NCBI GenBank assembly: GCA_037954665.1
Contig: JBBMOL010000016.1
Span: 7,440,001-7,504,000 of the forward strand
Source of the DNA: Laguncularia racemosa
Lineage: Eukaryota > Streptophyta > Magnoliopsida > Myrtales > Combretaceae
DNA length: 64,000 nt
Direction of reading: 5' to 3'
In this document: positions 1 through 10,436 of the stretch, one piece after another
Layout: each line of letters begins with the position of its first letter
How positions within the stretch are numbered: position 1 is the stretch's first letter
Notes under the pieces: model-generated
Seen by the model: the letters and a program-made list of their open reading frames with translations, nothing else
Database searches by the model: none
What the model was told of the DNA's origin: nothing
Position numbers and translations under genes: made by a program

Positions 1-485
1 GTCTTCACAATTGGCTAGGTCTTCTGAATAAAATATGAAAATATAAAGAGAAAAAAAAAAAGAAATAATCATTTCTTTGATATTGAGAAAGAGTTGTAAT
101 TCATTATTTGATCATAATAGAAATTTATAGGACAATCATTATACTAATGAAACACAATAATAACTCAATAAAAAATAAATAATTTTTGCATGCCATATTT
201 ATAAAGATATTCAAGTGTAAGGGGATCGAAAGAAGAAAAACGTAATGGGATTCTCACTCCACGAGAAATTTAAGTGGCTCGACGTGGCTTTCGGCATGTG
301 AAGTGGCTCTCTCAAATGTGAAAGTAAGGGATCAACACAATGAGAAATTTCCGGGTCATCATGGTGCTTAAGCTGTATTAATTACTTTGTTTGAAATGTG
401 CAAAAGGTCTAATTTTGACCAACATATGCTCCAAACATTCAATCCTGGCGGAAATAAATTAAAATTTAATTTCTACGTCATCTTT
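1..485. other. AT-rich intergenic DNA
   Basis: Low-complexity AT-rich sequence with A-runs. I see no reading frame, RNA gene or recognisable repeat. Confidence 0.6.
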
Positions 486-494
486 CTCTCTTGA

Positions 495-1041
495 GGGGTA
501 CCCACTTAAATAATGTAATACCCATTTAAGTAACTCTAAACAAATAAAAAGTTATGACCCTTCAAAGTTGTAAAAAAAAAATAATACTGATGCCATTTTT
601 TTTAACTTTGAAGAGTTATAATTTTTTACTCATTTGAAGTTACGAATCACATAATATATATAAAAAAATTGATTTGGGTATACTATAACTGAAACTAAAT
701 TACATTGTCGTTTGGTATTTTAATGAGGATCAAATTACTATGTTTTATGAGCTATTAGCTATCATATTAATTAAAAAAAAAAGATGAAGTACTAGATTCT
801 TTTTTTTCTTCTTTTTTTTTGTATATTATAAGATAAAGTATAAAAAGATAAGAAATTTTAATTTTTGATAATTTAAAAAAAAATTACATTGAAGGCATAG
901 ACCTTATATGTGCCTTTTAACAATTTGCTTGAGGGCTTAGATAAAGTCTACGTCTTTATAACCTATTTTTAGAATAATTTTTTCGAGTATGTTATTTCAT
1001 AATTTTTTTTTCCAAAATCACATTATTTAAGTGGGTACCCC
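495..1041. mobile_element. Mutator-like non-autonomous element (MITE) with 9-bp target duplication
   Basis: A 547-bp element bounded by inverted repeats. The left end starts GGGGTACCCACTT at 495 and the right end finishes with its reverse complement at 1041; the arms match perfectly for 22 bases and then diverge. The 9-bp direct repeat CTCTCTTGA flanks it exactly at 486-494 and 1042-1050. A 9-bp target duplication is the hallmark of Mutator/MULE transposition. The interior has no coding capacity and contains a second, imperfect foldback (a segment near 550-580 against one near 600-625), so it is a passenger mobilised by a transposase elsewhere. The clean target duplication indicates one intact insertion. 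The family name cannot be given without a repeat library. Confidence 0.85.
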
Positions 1042-1050
1042 CTCTCTTGA

Positions 1051-3597
1051 TATGATCACTACTCTTCGATTGAAATGAAACGATATCTAACTTTCTTTTT
1101 CTCTTCGCTTAAATCAAAATATAGAAAGAAAATGAAAAATGTATTGATACCAACATGATTTCTATCTCCTCTCAAGATCATATGTAGATCTCTTTACACC
1201 AGCTATAGAACTGTGCATGATGATAATAGAACTCAACCACAAATGATAAGCAGAGTCTAACAACAATTAACCACAAGAACCAAGAAAAATCTTGGACTTC
1301 TCTCTCAGAAATGTCCCAAATAAGCTCGTTTAATTGGTCGATCAATGATAGAAAGGGGACTAATGGTAATTTAATAGAATATCCTTTTCAAAAGGGATAT
1401 CGCACTAAAATCTTCATACATTAGCTAATCATTATATTATAAGATAATTATAAATAAATCGCCTAAACAGTTGATTAGGTATAAATACACCTATTAAACT
1501 TACAATGCATAATTCGCCTCATTATAACTTTTAAAAATATGTAAATAATCATAAAAATATTGTTCAAACCCCAAATTCATTATTAAAAGGATCTTATTTT
1601 TATATATGTAAGATTGTTAATTTAATATAGATAACAGCTAATAGACATATAAATTAAAACATGTCGATGCGATAGAATTGTTAGGAAGAAAAGAATCTTA
1701 TGTTTACATTTTTTTTAAAGGGATAGTATTAATTACTACTTAAACTTTGTATATTTTTTTATCATAAATTATTTTAAGCTTGAAGTTGGTAATTATCATA
1801 TTTAATTGAACTTTTACTTATTAAATTTTATATTTGAAATTTAGAATGATTAAATATCATATCAAATTAAATTTTTATATGTAAAATTTACTATCCCCAT
1901 CTTTGTTAGAAGGATATTGTGGCAAATATTCATTGGTTGAATAAAATGGGTATAAAATAGGAGAACTAAAGTAATGAATTTGATAAATAAAAATTCAATC
2001 GATTACATAATTTGGTAATTTCAAAATTCAATTATAAAATTGAAAAAATACCTAAAATTCACGTTAGTGATTTTCACATTGTTTATTTTTATAATTATAG
2101 AGAAAAAGCTTTTTTTTTGTGCATTTTATATCCGCATAGATCATTGATACGATGCAAACAATAACCAGAATAAATAAGATAACATTTCTCCATATGTTAA
2201 ATTTAAATAGACCAAAACCGAAAAGAAAAAAAAGAAATCAAAATCTATGAATATCTATATCACAAAATATAATACCTACGGTATCACGTAAAAGAAAAGA
2301 CAAATATTTTTACCCTCATATTTCCCCAACTTTAAGAAAATCCATAGGATACTTATTTTCTAATGAGCAATCTTTCCCCTTCGTGATTTGCTATTTTTAA
2401 TATAGGAAAATCTCCACACCCCATTTCCTAATAATCTTCTTCATCAGTTGCCATTTTTATCATTTATGCATCATTCTTGCATTCATTCTATTAAATACTT
2501 TTATTAGGGTTATTCATGACTCAATTTAGATTAATTTAGGAATTAAATTGAAACACATTTAAAACGATTCGATTCGAACTCTTAATAAATTGAATTGTTT
2601 TAAATGATTCAAGGTTTTGAATCGAACCATTTCAAATGAGGTTTGGTTCGATTCGAACTGCTTTTTTAATTCTAATTAATAATATCAATAGTCATAGGAG
2701 CTTTCAACAAAACATTGATATGTTTAAATTTAGAACGTTATGCAAGAATTAAAACGATATAACATTATATTACATGACATTGCATTTTAGGATTATAAAA
2801 ACACTTGAGTCTGCTTAAGAGATAAGAGAAGATGGTAAAGCAGGAGTAGACTATAAAGGCTAAGAGTGATATAAGAGATGACAAAAAGAAAAGGTTAAAA
2901 AAAAAGACAAATAAGATTATATTCAAATATTGATAGGATTTAAGACTAAAATATATTACTTTTTTTTTATAAGAAATGATTCAATTTGGTTTTAAGTAGT
3001 TCAATTCGATTTAATTTTCCAAAGTAAACTATGAACCGTTTAAACTTTTTTTATAACAAACCACATATTAAATCAAAATTTAACATAATGGCATTTTACA
3101 ATTCGGTTAGGTCCGAATAAGAAGTTAGTGGCAAATAAGATAAGACATTAATAAGGCAAACAAACTTGAAACTAAAACGTATTATGCATAGATAACACGT
3201 TGTCTTAGATGTTGAATCAAAAAAGGAATAGATACATAAAAGATGTGGCTAGAAAAGACTCTGATGAATAGTGTTTAGAATGTCTCCGTACCTAGTATGC
3301 ACCCAAAAAAAAAAAAAAGGTTATTTTCGCATTACAACAGGCATGTCAATCATGTTTTCCTTAACTTCTATTTGAAGGTGAGCGCTACTCACTTCTTTTT
3401 TCTTTTTTTTTTTCTCAATATTTTCACCGCTTATCTTATGCATCCTCATATCTCCCTACGGCCATTTTAGGGTTTCTATTATTAATACTTCATCTCCTGC
3501 TTATGTACATACTTCGTTACTCAATATTCATGCTGTGTCCCATGATTTTCAGGATGCAACAATTTCGGCATATGATTCTACGTGTAAAGGAAATATA
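1051..3597. other. Gene-free AT-rich intergenic DNA
   Basis: No plausible exon was seen. Around 2560-2670 there are several copies of a GATTCGAAC-type motif in both orientations, interpreted as a decayed dispersed foldback repeat. Long A/T runs occur at 772-823 and 3305-3318. Nothing else is recognisable. Confidence 0.55.
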
Positions 3598-3645
3598 TAA
3601 GATTCTAAAGTCTTACTAACTACAATCCACAAAATACATACAAAA

Positions 3646-3684
<39 letters not shown>

Positions 3685-3744
3685 ATGTAAGACTATAAGA
3701 GTCTTCCTAACTGCAATCCATAAAATATGTATAAAAGATATCTA
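3598..3744. repeat. Short tandem duplication split by an (AT)n microsatellite
   Basis: Two diverged copies of a segment of about 55 bp (containing CTAACTACAATCC at 3616 and CTAACTGCAATCC at 3707; period 91 bp) flank a perfect AT dinucleotide run at about 3650-3680. The arrangement suggests local duplication by slippage or unequal exchange, with the AT tract inside the original unit. Confidence 0.7.
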
Positions 3745-3949
3745 TAAGCAAATATATCATTCAAACTCTTATAAACTATTAGCCATTTACATAAAATCAT
3801 GTCTCTAGTGGGAAAACCTAAAAATTCATCATACTTATGATTTGTGCTCAAAATAGCAAAATATGTAAAAGTCATTTTTCGAAACAAAAACCTAACTAGG
3901 TCCATGTAACAATTACAGTCATCTAATGCACTATTGCCATCACTCCTCT

Positions 3950-4090
3950 AATCTACAAGTCACAACCCAAGCCACCTAAAAACTGAAGGGCTCCACTGCA
4001 AGATTCATCCATGGAGGGTAAGTCAACGCTCAAGATCTAACCAAAAGGCAATAATCGATAAACAAGTGAATATTTCTATTATAGCTACTA
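3950..4090 (+). pseudogene. rrn26 (fragment): Fragment of organellar large-subunit rRNA (mitochondrial 26S-like), heavily decayed
   Basis: The stretch from about 3970 to 4085 keeps the order of conserved 23S/26S blocks: AAGGGCTCC, then CATGGAGGGTAAGTCA, then AAGATC, AAAAGGC, and GTGAATATTTCT at the end. This parallels the region the longer rRNA copy at 57.07-59.06 kb carries near 57890-57990. The wording of the GGAGGGTGAGTCA block fits the plant mitochondrial version. Most differences from the expected rRNA are G to A or C to T, as expected for an old methylated nuclear copy. Both ends are fuzzy, and the sequence after 4090 no longer follows rRNA. It is non-functional. A plastid source is less likely but not excluded. 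Confidence 0.55.
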
Positions 4091-4099
4091 ACATCCGAA

Positions 4100-4536
4100 A
4101 AATCAACTACACCTTAAAATACACTCTCAAACATGGATGTGCTACAAAACTTGATAATGAAACATTGCACAGATGACATACATATGCTAAATTGCAAGCA
4201 TACATAAACAGTTACACATGTCACCATTAATGTGCACAAACTTAGTTATCTCATTTAGGTGGGTAGCTATAAGCACGAATAACCTAACATCCTAGGCAAT
4301 AAGCATGTACCAAAACCAAAATGGGATATAGATAATGTTTAAATCTACCACATAAGAAATCGTCTCATATTAGATTCACTGTCTACATTAGCTATCAATA
4401 ACCAATTTACTATGAACATTTATAATAATGTTTTATATCGCTATTGTGACAAGCAATGATCAAACCCATATAAATTTAAATGAAAAATAAAAATATAATT
4501 TAATAAACCATATGTCTACATAAATCTATGAATTTA
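4100..4536. other. AT-rich intergenic DNA
   Basis: No gene or recognisable element. It ends at the first unit of the large tandem array. Confidence 0.5.
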
Positions 4537-7085
4537 TAGTAAAATGTAAATATAAAACAAACATGATCGGGTTATATATTTGAATCAATGGTTTGATCAA
4601 ATGTCATCAAATCATCATCATCATAATTTCTAAATTCAAATCTTTGTTAATCACTCTTGTATCTTTAATGGCACCAAGTGGGAAGAGACAGTTGGACTTT
4701 AGAATTTAGGTTTTTGATAGTTAAGTGGATTTAATAAATAATATTTTGCTATTTTGTTTTTTATGCAACACCAATTTAATTATTTTTTAATATTTTTAAT
4801 AAAAATTTGTATGCATTATGATTTGTTCAACTTGTTCAAGTCATTTGGATCAAGGCTAGACTATCTAAGTCAATCGGGTTTAAATGGATCATTAATATGG
4901 CTTAAGAGGTTTAAATTAAGCTATTCAAAATCAAGGATCACAATTAAATTGTTTCATTTAGTTGGGTTAAATTGGCTCTAACCATAATGGAAAATGATTT
5001 TATTTGTAGACACACCACCATCTTATGTTTGTTAATTTCATTTCGTCACCTAGATTATATATAATGTTAATAACAACCAATTAGCTTATGGAAGTAAAAC
5101 CTATCTTCACTTCTTTTATTTATTTATTTATTGAATTTTAGAGTAACGGATGGATTAATTTTGCATACTATATTTGCATGGTATGGTATTATAATACAAA
5201 AAAAAATCAAATAATAAATGGATAACACATGTTAATGGAATAACACTGCTTGCTAAATAAAAATAGCATCATATCCTTATACATTTAAATTTTCAAAAAA
5301 AAGTACGGATTAATTTTGCTTGCCATATATATATATAATTATTAGCATAATACAAATATCAACTATTAAGACAACACAACATGTTTGAATGTGATAAGGA
5401 TCATTTAAAAGTAGAATATCACAATTATAGTAAAACGTAAATATAAAACAAACATGATCGGGTTATATATTTGAATCAATGGTTTGATCAAATGTCGTCA
5501 AATCATCATCATAATATCAAAATTCCAATCTTTGTTAATTACTCTTGTATCTTTAATGGCACCAAGTAGGAAGAGAGAAATTGACTTTGGAATTTAGGTT
5601 TTTGATATTTAAGTGGATTTAATAAATAATATTTTACTATTTTGTCTTTTATGTGACATCATTTCAATTGTTTTTTAATTTTTTTAATAAAAACTTGTAT
5701 GCATTATGATCTTGTTCAAGTCATTTAGATCAAGGCTAGACTATCTAGACCAATTGGGTTTAAATGGATCATTAATATGGTTTAAAGGTTTAAATTAAGC
5801 TGTTCAAAATCAAGGATCACAATTAAATAGGTTCATTTAGTTAGGTTAAAATGGATCTAACCACGATGGAAAATGATTTTATTTGTAGACACACTACCAT
5901 CTTGTGTTTGTTAATTTTATTTCGTCATCCAGATTACATATAATGTTAATAACAACCAATTAGCTTATGGAAGTAAAAACTATCTTCACTTCTTTTATTT
6001 ATTTATTTTTTTTAATTTAAAGTAACGAATAAATTAATTTTGCATGGAATGGTATTATAATACAAAAAACAATCAAATAATAAATGGATAACACGTGTTA
6101 ATGGAATAAAATTGCTTGCTAAATAAAAATTTATAATAAAAACAGCATCATATCCTTATATATTTAAAATTTGAAAAAATAAGTATGGATTAATTTTTCT
6201 TATGTATATATATATATATATATGATTATTAACATAATACAAATATCAACTAATTAAGATAATACAACACGTCTAAATGTGATAGGATCGTTTAAAAATA
6301 GAATCTTTATTAATTACTCTTGTATCTTTAATGGAGCCAAGTGGGAAGAGACAATTTGACTTTAGCATTTAGGTTTTTGATATTTAAGTGGATTTAATAA
6401 ATAATATTTTACTATTTTGTCTTTTATGAAACACCATTTTAATTAATTTTTAATAAAAACTTGTATATATGATTCGTTCAACTTGCTCAAGTTGAAATGC
6501 ATTATGCATTATTATCAAGGCTAGACCGTCTAGACCAATTTGGTTTAAATGGATTGTTAATATGGTTTAAAAGGTTTAAATTAAGTTATTCAAAATCAAG
6601 GATTACAATTAACTCGGTTCATTTAGTTGGGTTAAATTGGCTTTAACCACAATGGAAAATAATTTTATTTGTAGACGCACTACCATCTTATGTTTGTTAA
6701 TTTAATTTCGTCACTGAGATTATATAGAATGTTAATAACAACCAATTAACTTATGGACGTAGAACCTATCTTCACTTCTTTTATTTATTTATGTATTTTT
6801 TGAATTTTAAAGTCACCAATGAATTAATTTTGCATACTCTAGTTACATGGAATAGTATTATAATACAAAAAATAATTAAATAATAAATAGATAACACGTG
6901 TTAATGCAATAAAATTACTTGCTAAATAAAAATAGCATCATATCCTTATATATTTAAAATTTCAAAAAAAGTATGGATTTAATTTTGTTTGTCATATGTA
7001 TATATGTAATGATTATTAACATAATACATATGTTAACTAATTAAGATAAAACAACATGTGTCAATGTGATAGGATCATTTAAAAG
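4537..7085. repeat. Tandem array of three units of about 0.78-0.89 kb upstream of HWS
   Basis: Unit 1 (4537-5427) and unit 2 (5428 to about 6300) begin with nearly identical sequence containing ATGATCGGGTTATATATTTG and are spaced 891 bp apart. Unit 3 (about 6301-7085) starts at TCTTTATTAATTACTCTTG, having lost roughly the first 100 bp of the unit by a junction at a short shared AATC. Each unit carries, in the same order, a CTTGTATCTTTAATGG block, a TCAAGGCTAGAC block, a TTTGTAGACACAC-like block, a TATATA tract and a GATAGGATC-like end. No unit codes for protein. Each contains the palindrome AACACGTGTT or a one-base variant: 5224-5233 (variant CACATG), 6090-6099 and 6893-6902. The array ends only about 250 bp before the likely HWS promoter, so it could affect that gene, but this is inference. 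Confidence 0.85.
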
Positions 7086-7316
7086 TAAAATATTAAAGAA
7101 ATAAATATAATTGTTCAGATTATGATAAGCTTAAAAATGGCATTATATTCGTTAATCAATGTTGCTTTTCATGTACATATAAATAGTTAACATAATATAG
7201 GTATCATAATTAGAGATAAAGCAGCACGTGTTAATACGACAAAGTCTCTAAAAATAGTAAAATATCACGAAATAAATATATTTTCTCAAATTATGATAAG
7301 CCAAAAAAAGACATTA
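7018..7316. repeat. Shorter tandem duplication at the end of the array
   Basis: The tail of array unit 3 (AACATAATAC..., GTAAAATATTAAAG..., TTATGATAAGC, 7018-7188) is repeated in diverged form at 7189-7316 (AACATAATATAGG..., GTAAAATATCACG..., TTATGATAAGCC). The second copy again holds CACGTGTT, at 7225-7232. It lies directly before the HWS TATA-like sequence. Confidence 0.65.
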
Positions 7317-7340
7317 TTTTTCATTTTCCTTTTCCTTCCT

Positions 7341-7349
7341 CTATATATT
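7341..7349 (+). promoter_or_regulatory. Candidate TATA box of HWS
   Basis: CTATATATT lies about 30 bp upstream of a CT-rich, transcript-like leader that ends in a clear splice donor. The position suits a plant TATA box with a start site near 7370-7380. The start site itself is not visible. Confidence 0.5.
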
Positions 7350-7374
7350 GCACTCGCATTTTGCACCCGTCGTT

Positions 7375-7924
7375 CCAAAATAGCACTTAAAGTCCACTCG
7401 CACCACCACACTCTTCACTTCACCATCACCATCTTTCTCTCTCTCTCCGTTTTCTCTTCTGACTGTTTCACTTTCTGCGCCCTTTAAAAAACGCCAGCCC
7501 ATCTCCCTCCCTCCCTCCCTCTCTCTCCCTCGTCTCTGTTTATGGGTCTCTGTCGTTGCTCTGTCCCTACGGGAAGAAAACATCTTTGAACAACAACGGC
7601 ATCATAAACCAAAAACGCCTTGCTTCGCACTTCATTCCTTTCCCTTTTCCTTTTTCCCTGTCGTTTTTTGTTCTTCATACACTTGCACCAAATACCCATT
7701 TCCTCATTTCCCTTAATTCTATGTAAGTCTCCTGAATATCATTTATATGTTTATAGTACATGAATATAGTCGGTTTAGCTTGTTTTCCATAGCTATATTA
7801 TAAAAGATACAGGAATTCTCTCGTTTCTGGATATTTTTCGTGTTTATTCATCATCTTTGTTGTGAAAGTTTGAGTCTTTACAGGAATCTGGCTATACCCA
7901 TTTGATCGTTTTGGCTACGGCAAG
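7375..7924 (+). other. HWS: Non-coding 5' leader exons of the HWS gene (predicted)
   Basis: A CT-rich leader (CTCTCTCTCT and CCCTCCCTCC runs, 7430-7535) ends at 7722 before a strong donor GTAAGT (7723). A possible small leader exon 7884-7924 lies between an acceptor TTTACAG and a donor GTATTT. The last leader intron would end at TTATAG (9206), six bases before the HWS start codon. Introns in the 5' leader with an intronless coding exon are common in this F-box group. The first-exon start is estimated from the TATA-like site, and the middle exon is the weakest part of the model. Confidence 0.5.
7542..7589 (+). promoter_or_regulatory. Upstream open reading frame in the HWS leader
   Basis: Within the predicted first leader exon there is an ATG at 7542 followed by 15 sense codons and TGA at 7587-7589. 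If transcription starts near 7375, ribosomes would meet this short frame before the F-box start, which could lower HWS translation. The peptide has no recognisable features. Function is inferred from position only. Confidence 0.4.
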
Positions 7925-9212
7925 GTATTTTCTGTTTATTTTTAATTAAGTAATGCGATATTGGTGTCATATTTGTACGTCGTAACCATGTTTCATTATT
8001 CATGTTCCTTTGATCTGTATCTGCATTAGCTGATGATGTTGTGTTATTGTTGTGTTTTTTATTGTTGTTGATGTAGGAGTAACATGTCTTATTGGGGCCT
8101 TCTTTTCAGACTATGTTCTGTTTTTGTGTTTTAATTTTTTTTTGGGCTGAATTCCTTTTAGGGTTTCAGAATAACCAGGTTGATGTATTTTATCTAGAAA
8201 AATTTTTGTGGCATGTGTTTAAATTTTTGCTGTATTTCATTCAAACTATTTTTCAGATCATGAGGTGGTCAATGTATTTGGGCAAAGTATAAGTTTCCAT
8301 GAATTTCCATACTTTCGAGCGAACTGGGGAAGAGGGAATGGTACCTGTTTCATGTTAGTGGGAGAATAGTGTTCATGCTATATACCCTACAAGAGCCTGG
8401 CACCGTGAATATTCATGGCCATTTTTTAAAAAAACATTTGGATAATTCTGCAGAAATATCATTAAATTTGGGTTCATCATAGGCCGCAGTGTGATTTGTT
8501 TATCTAGATTTATAGATGGAGGCTTTAATTTCTGCTGTATTTTGTACCGCGGTGCTTATATGTAAATGTTGTATATTTTTTCATTTCCATTTAATTGTCC
8601 GAGCAGAGGAGATTAGATTTTATCATGTGGTGCGGTATTCATTCTATTTTTTACGCGATGTCATTTCAGATTATAATGTATGTCTGCAATGCATTAGATT
8701 GATCTTGAAAAAAGTGCTCGATTGCTTGCATATGATCATTATGGGATGCTTGGTTTAACAAAACCAGGTTTTTATATATGGCTTAAGTAATACTTATTTT
8801 TTTATTTGGAGTCTGTTTGCGATTGACGAAGTTATCTTGTGTTTCTTGTATGATGAGCATGCAATTGCTATGAAAAGGCTACTTGATTAGAACTAGAAAG
8901 GGTATTCATTCGGACTATCATTGATAAGTTGGAAATTACCCTTGCTCTTATGTTGGGGATATTGATTCCCCTTTTTGACGGTTGTTGAATTTTGTGATTT
9001 TGTACATTTTCTTACCGATGAAATTTATATCCTTCTGATCTATGAAGCAAGTGGATTCAATTGGTAAGCCTATTTTCATTTCAATTTCTATGAAACTAGC
9101 TACAAATTATACATTTGCACTGGCCTTTCAGCAGACTAATCATGTCTGGCATTGTTGATACTTCATCCCTGGGGCCTAAGTCTCATAGTTTTGTTTCTTC
9201 TTATAGCTAATC

Positions 9213-10436
9213 ATGGAGGGAGAAACATCGTGGGTTAGTCACTGCATTGATGATGTGGCAAGAAATATGAACGAGTTGGATTCTTTCTCAGAGCCAAGTG
9301 GTGAAGCCAATCAAGAAACTTTGGCAGTGTCCGTGGATGCTATCCTCCCTGATGATCTTTTGGAACGAATTTTGTCATATCTCCCTGTAGCTAGCATTTT
9401 CAGAGCAGGTTCTGTCTGCAAAAGATGGCATGAGATAGTCAGTTCAAGCCGTTTTCGGTGGAACTTACCACAAGTTGTTTCACATAAACCTTGGTATTTT
9501 ATGTTTACAAGCTCAGATTCAGATAAGCCCAGTGGTTATTCCTATGATCCTACACTCCGGAAGTGGTATAAAATAGAACTTCCCTGCATTGAAACATCAA
9601 ACTGGTTTATTGCTTGTTCCTGTGGATTAGTCTCGTGTATGGACAATGACAGTAGAAGCAAGTTATATGTATGCAATCCTATCACTAAATGCTGGAAGCA
9701 GCTTGAGGAGCCCCCTGGGTTGAAATTTGCTGACTACAGTGCACTTGCAATATCAGTTAATACGATATCACATGGTTATATTATATCAGTTGTGAAATCA
9801 AAGCAAGTCCCTGGGAATTTTTTTCAGTGGGATGTCTCGATTCATTTATATGAATTGGAGACAATGATGTGGGTAACCTCATTAACTGAGGTTATGACAG
9901 GGTGGAGAGCTGGTGATGAGAGTGTCATATGTGATGGCGTTTTGTACTTCTTAATATACTCCACTGGTGGTGGTCCGCCTGAGAGTCGGCATGGTCTGAT
10001 AGCATATGACCTCTCAAGCCGACCTTCTCATGGTTTATTGACGAGGAATTTTATTTCTGTGCCTTTCCCTCTTACATGTGGTCGCCTAATGAGCTTGAAG
10101 GGTAAGCTGGTTATGGTGGGAGGAATTGGGAAGCCAGATAGACCAGACATAATCAAGGGGATTGGCATCTGGGTACTGAACGGGAGGCATTGGCAAGAGG
10201 TCATTCGCATGCCTAATAAGTTATTTCAAGGATTTGGTGAGTTTGATGATGTTTTTGCGAGCAGTGGTACGGATGACCTTATCTACATTCAGAGCTATGG
10301 AAGCCCAAATCTTATTCTTTATGACATGAGCCAACAACAGTGGAAATGGTCACAAAAATGCCCGGTGACAAAGAGGTTCCCGCTTCAGCTTTTCACTGGT
10401 TTTTGCTTTGAGCCTAGGCTTGAAATCTCTCCCTGA
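9213..10436 (+). CDS. HWS: F-box/kelch-repeat protein, HAWAIIAN SKIRT orthologue
   Basis: A 407-residue protein in one exon; the Arabidopsis orthologue (At3g61590) has about 411. The N-terminus starts MEGETSW, close to the Arabidopsis start, supporting this ATG, which follows an acceptor AG at 9205-9206. The F-box spans about residues 44-85 (LPDDLLERILSYLP, then SVCKRWHEIV) and should bind SKP1/ASK. The rest, about 90-400, is the kelch-type propeller that recruits substrates, with blocks typical of this orthologue such as VKSKQVPGNFFQWD, IYSTGGG, VGGIGKPDRP and the C-terminal GFCFEPRLEISP. HWS is the substrate adaptor of an SCF ubiquitin ligase. Arabidopsis mutants show sepal fusion, altered organ growth and delayed abscission, and the protein influences the microRNA pathway. 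The frame is intact, with no sign of truncation. Identity is recognised from memory of the family, not from a search. Confidence 0.93.
   Translation: MEGETSWVSHCIDDVARNMNELDSFSEPSGEANQETLAVSVDAILPDDLLERILSYLPVASIFRAGSVCKRWHEIVSSSRFRWNLPQVVSHKPWYFMFTSSDSDKPSGYSYDPTLRKWYKIELPCIETSNWFIACSCGLVSCMDNDSRSKLYVCNPITKCWKQLEEPPGLKFADYSALAISVNTISHGYIISVVKSKQVPGNFFQWDVSIHLYELETMMWVTSLTEVMTGWRAGDESVICDGVLYFLIYSTGGGPPESRHGLIAYDLSSRPSHGLLTRNFISVPFPLTCGRLMSLKGKLVMVGGIGKPDRPDIIKGIGIWVLNGRHWQEVIRMPNKLFQGFGEFDDVFASSGTDDLIYIQSYGSPNLILYDMSQQQWKWSQKCPVTKRFPLQLFTGFCFEPRLEISP

Noticed and set aside
4537..7085. Array considered as a satellite or CRISPR-like repeat
   Set aside because: Units are hundreds of bases long, few and diverged, in a plant nuclear context; there is no repeat-spacer pattern.
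7341..7699. Arg/Glu-rich frames on the minus strand
   Set aside because: They are the reverse reading of the CT-rich HWS leader, which produces Arg/Glu codons automatically.
9207..10436. tRNA-like GGTTCGA motifs here and elsewhere in the window
   Set aside because: Matches to the B-box were isolated, without an A-box or a cloverleaf, so no tRNA gene is reported.
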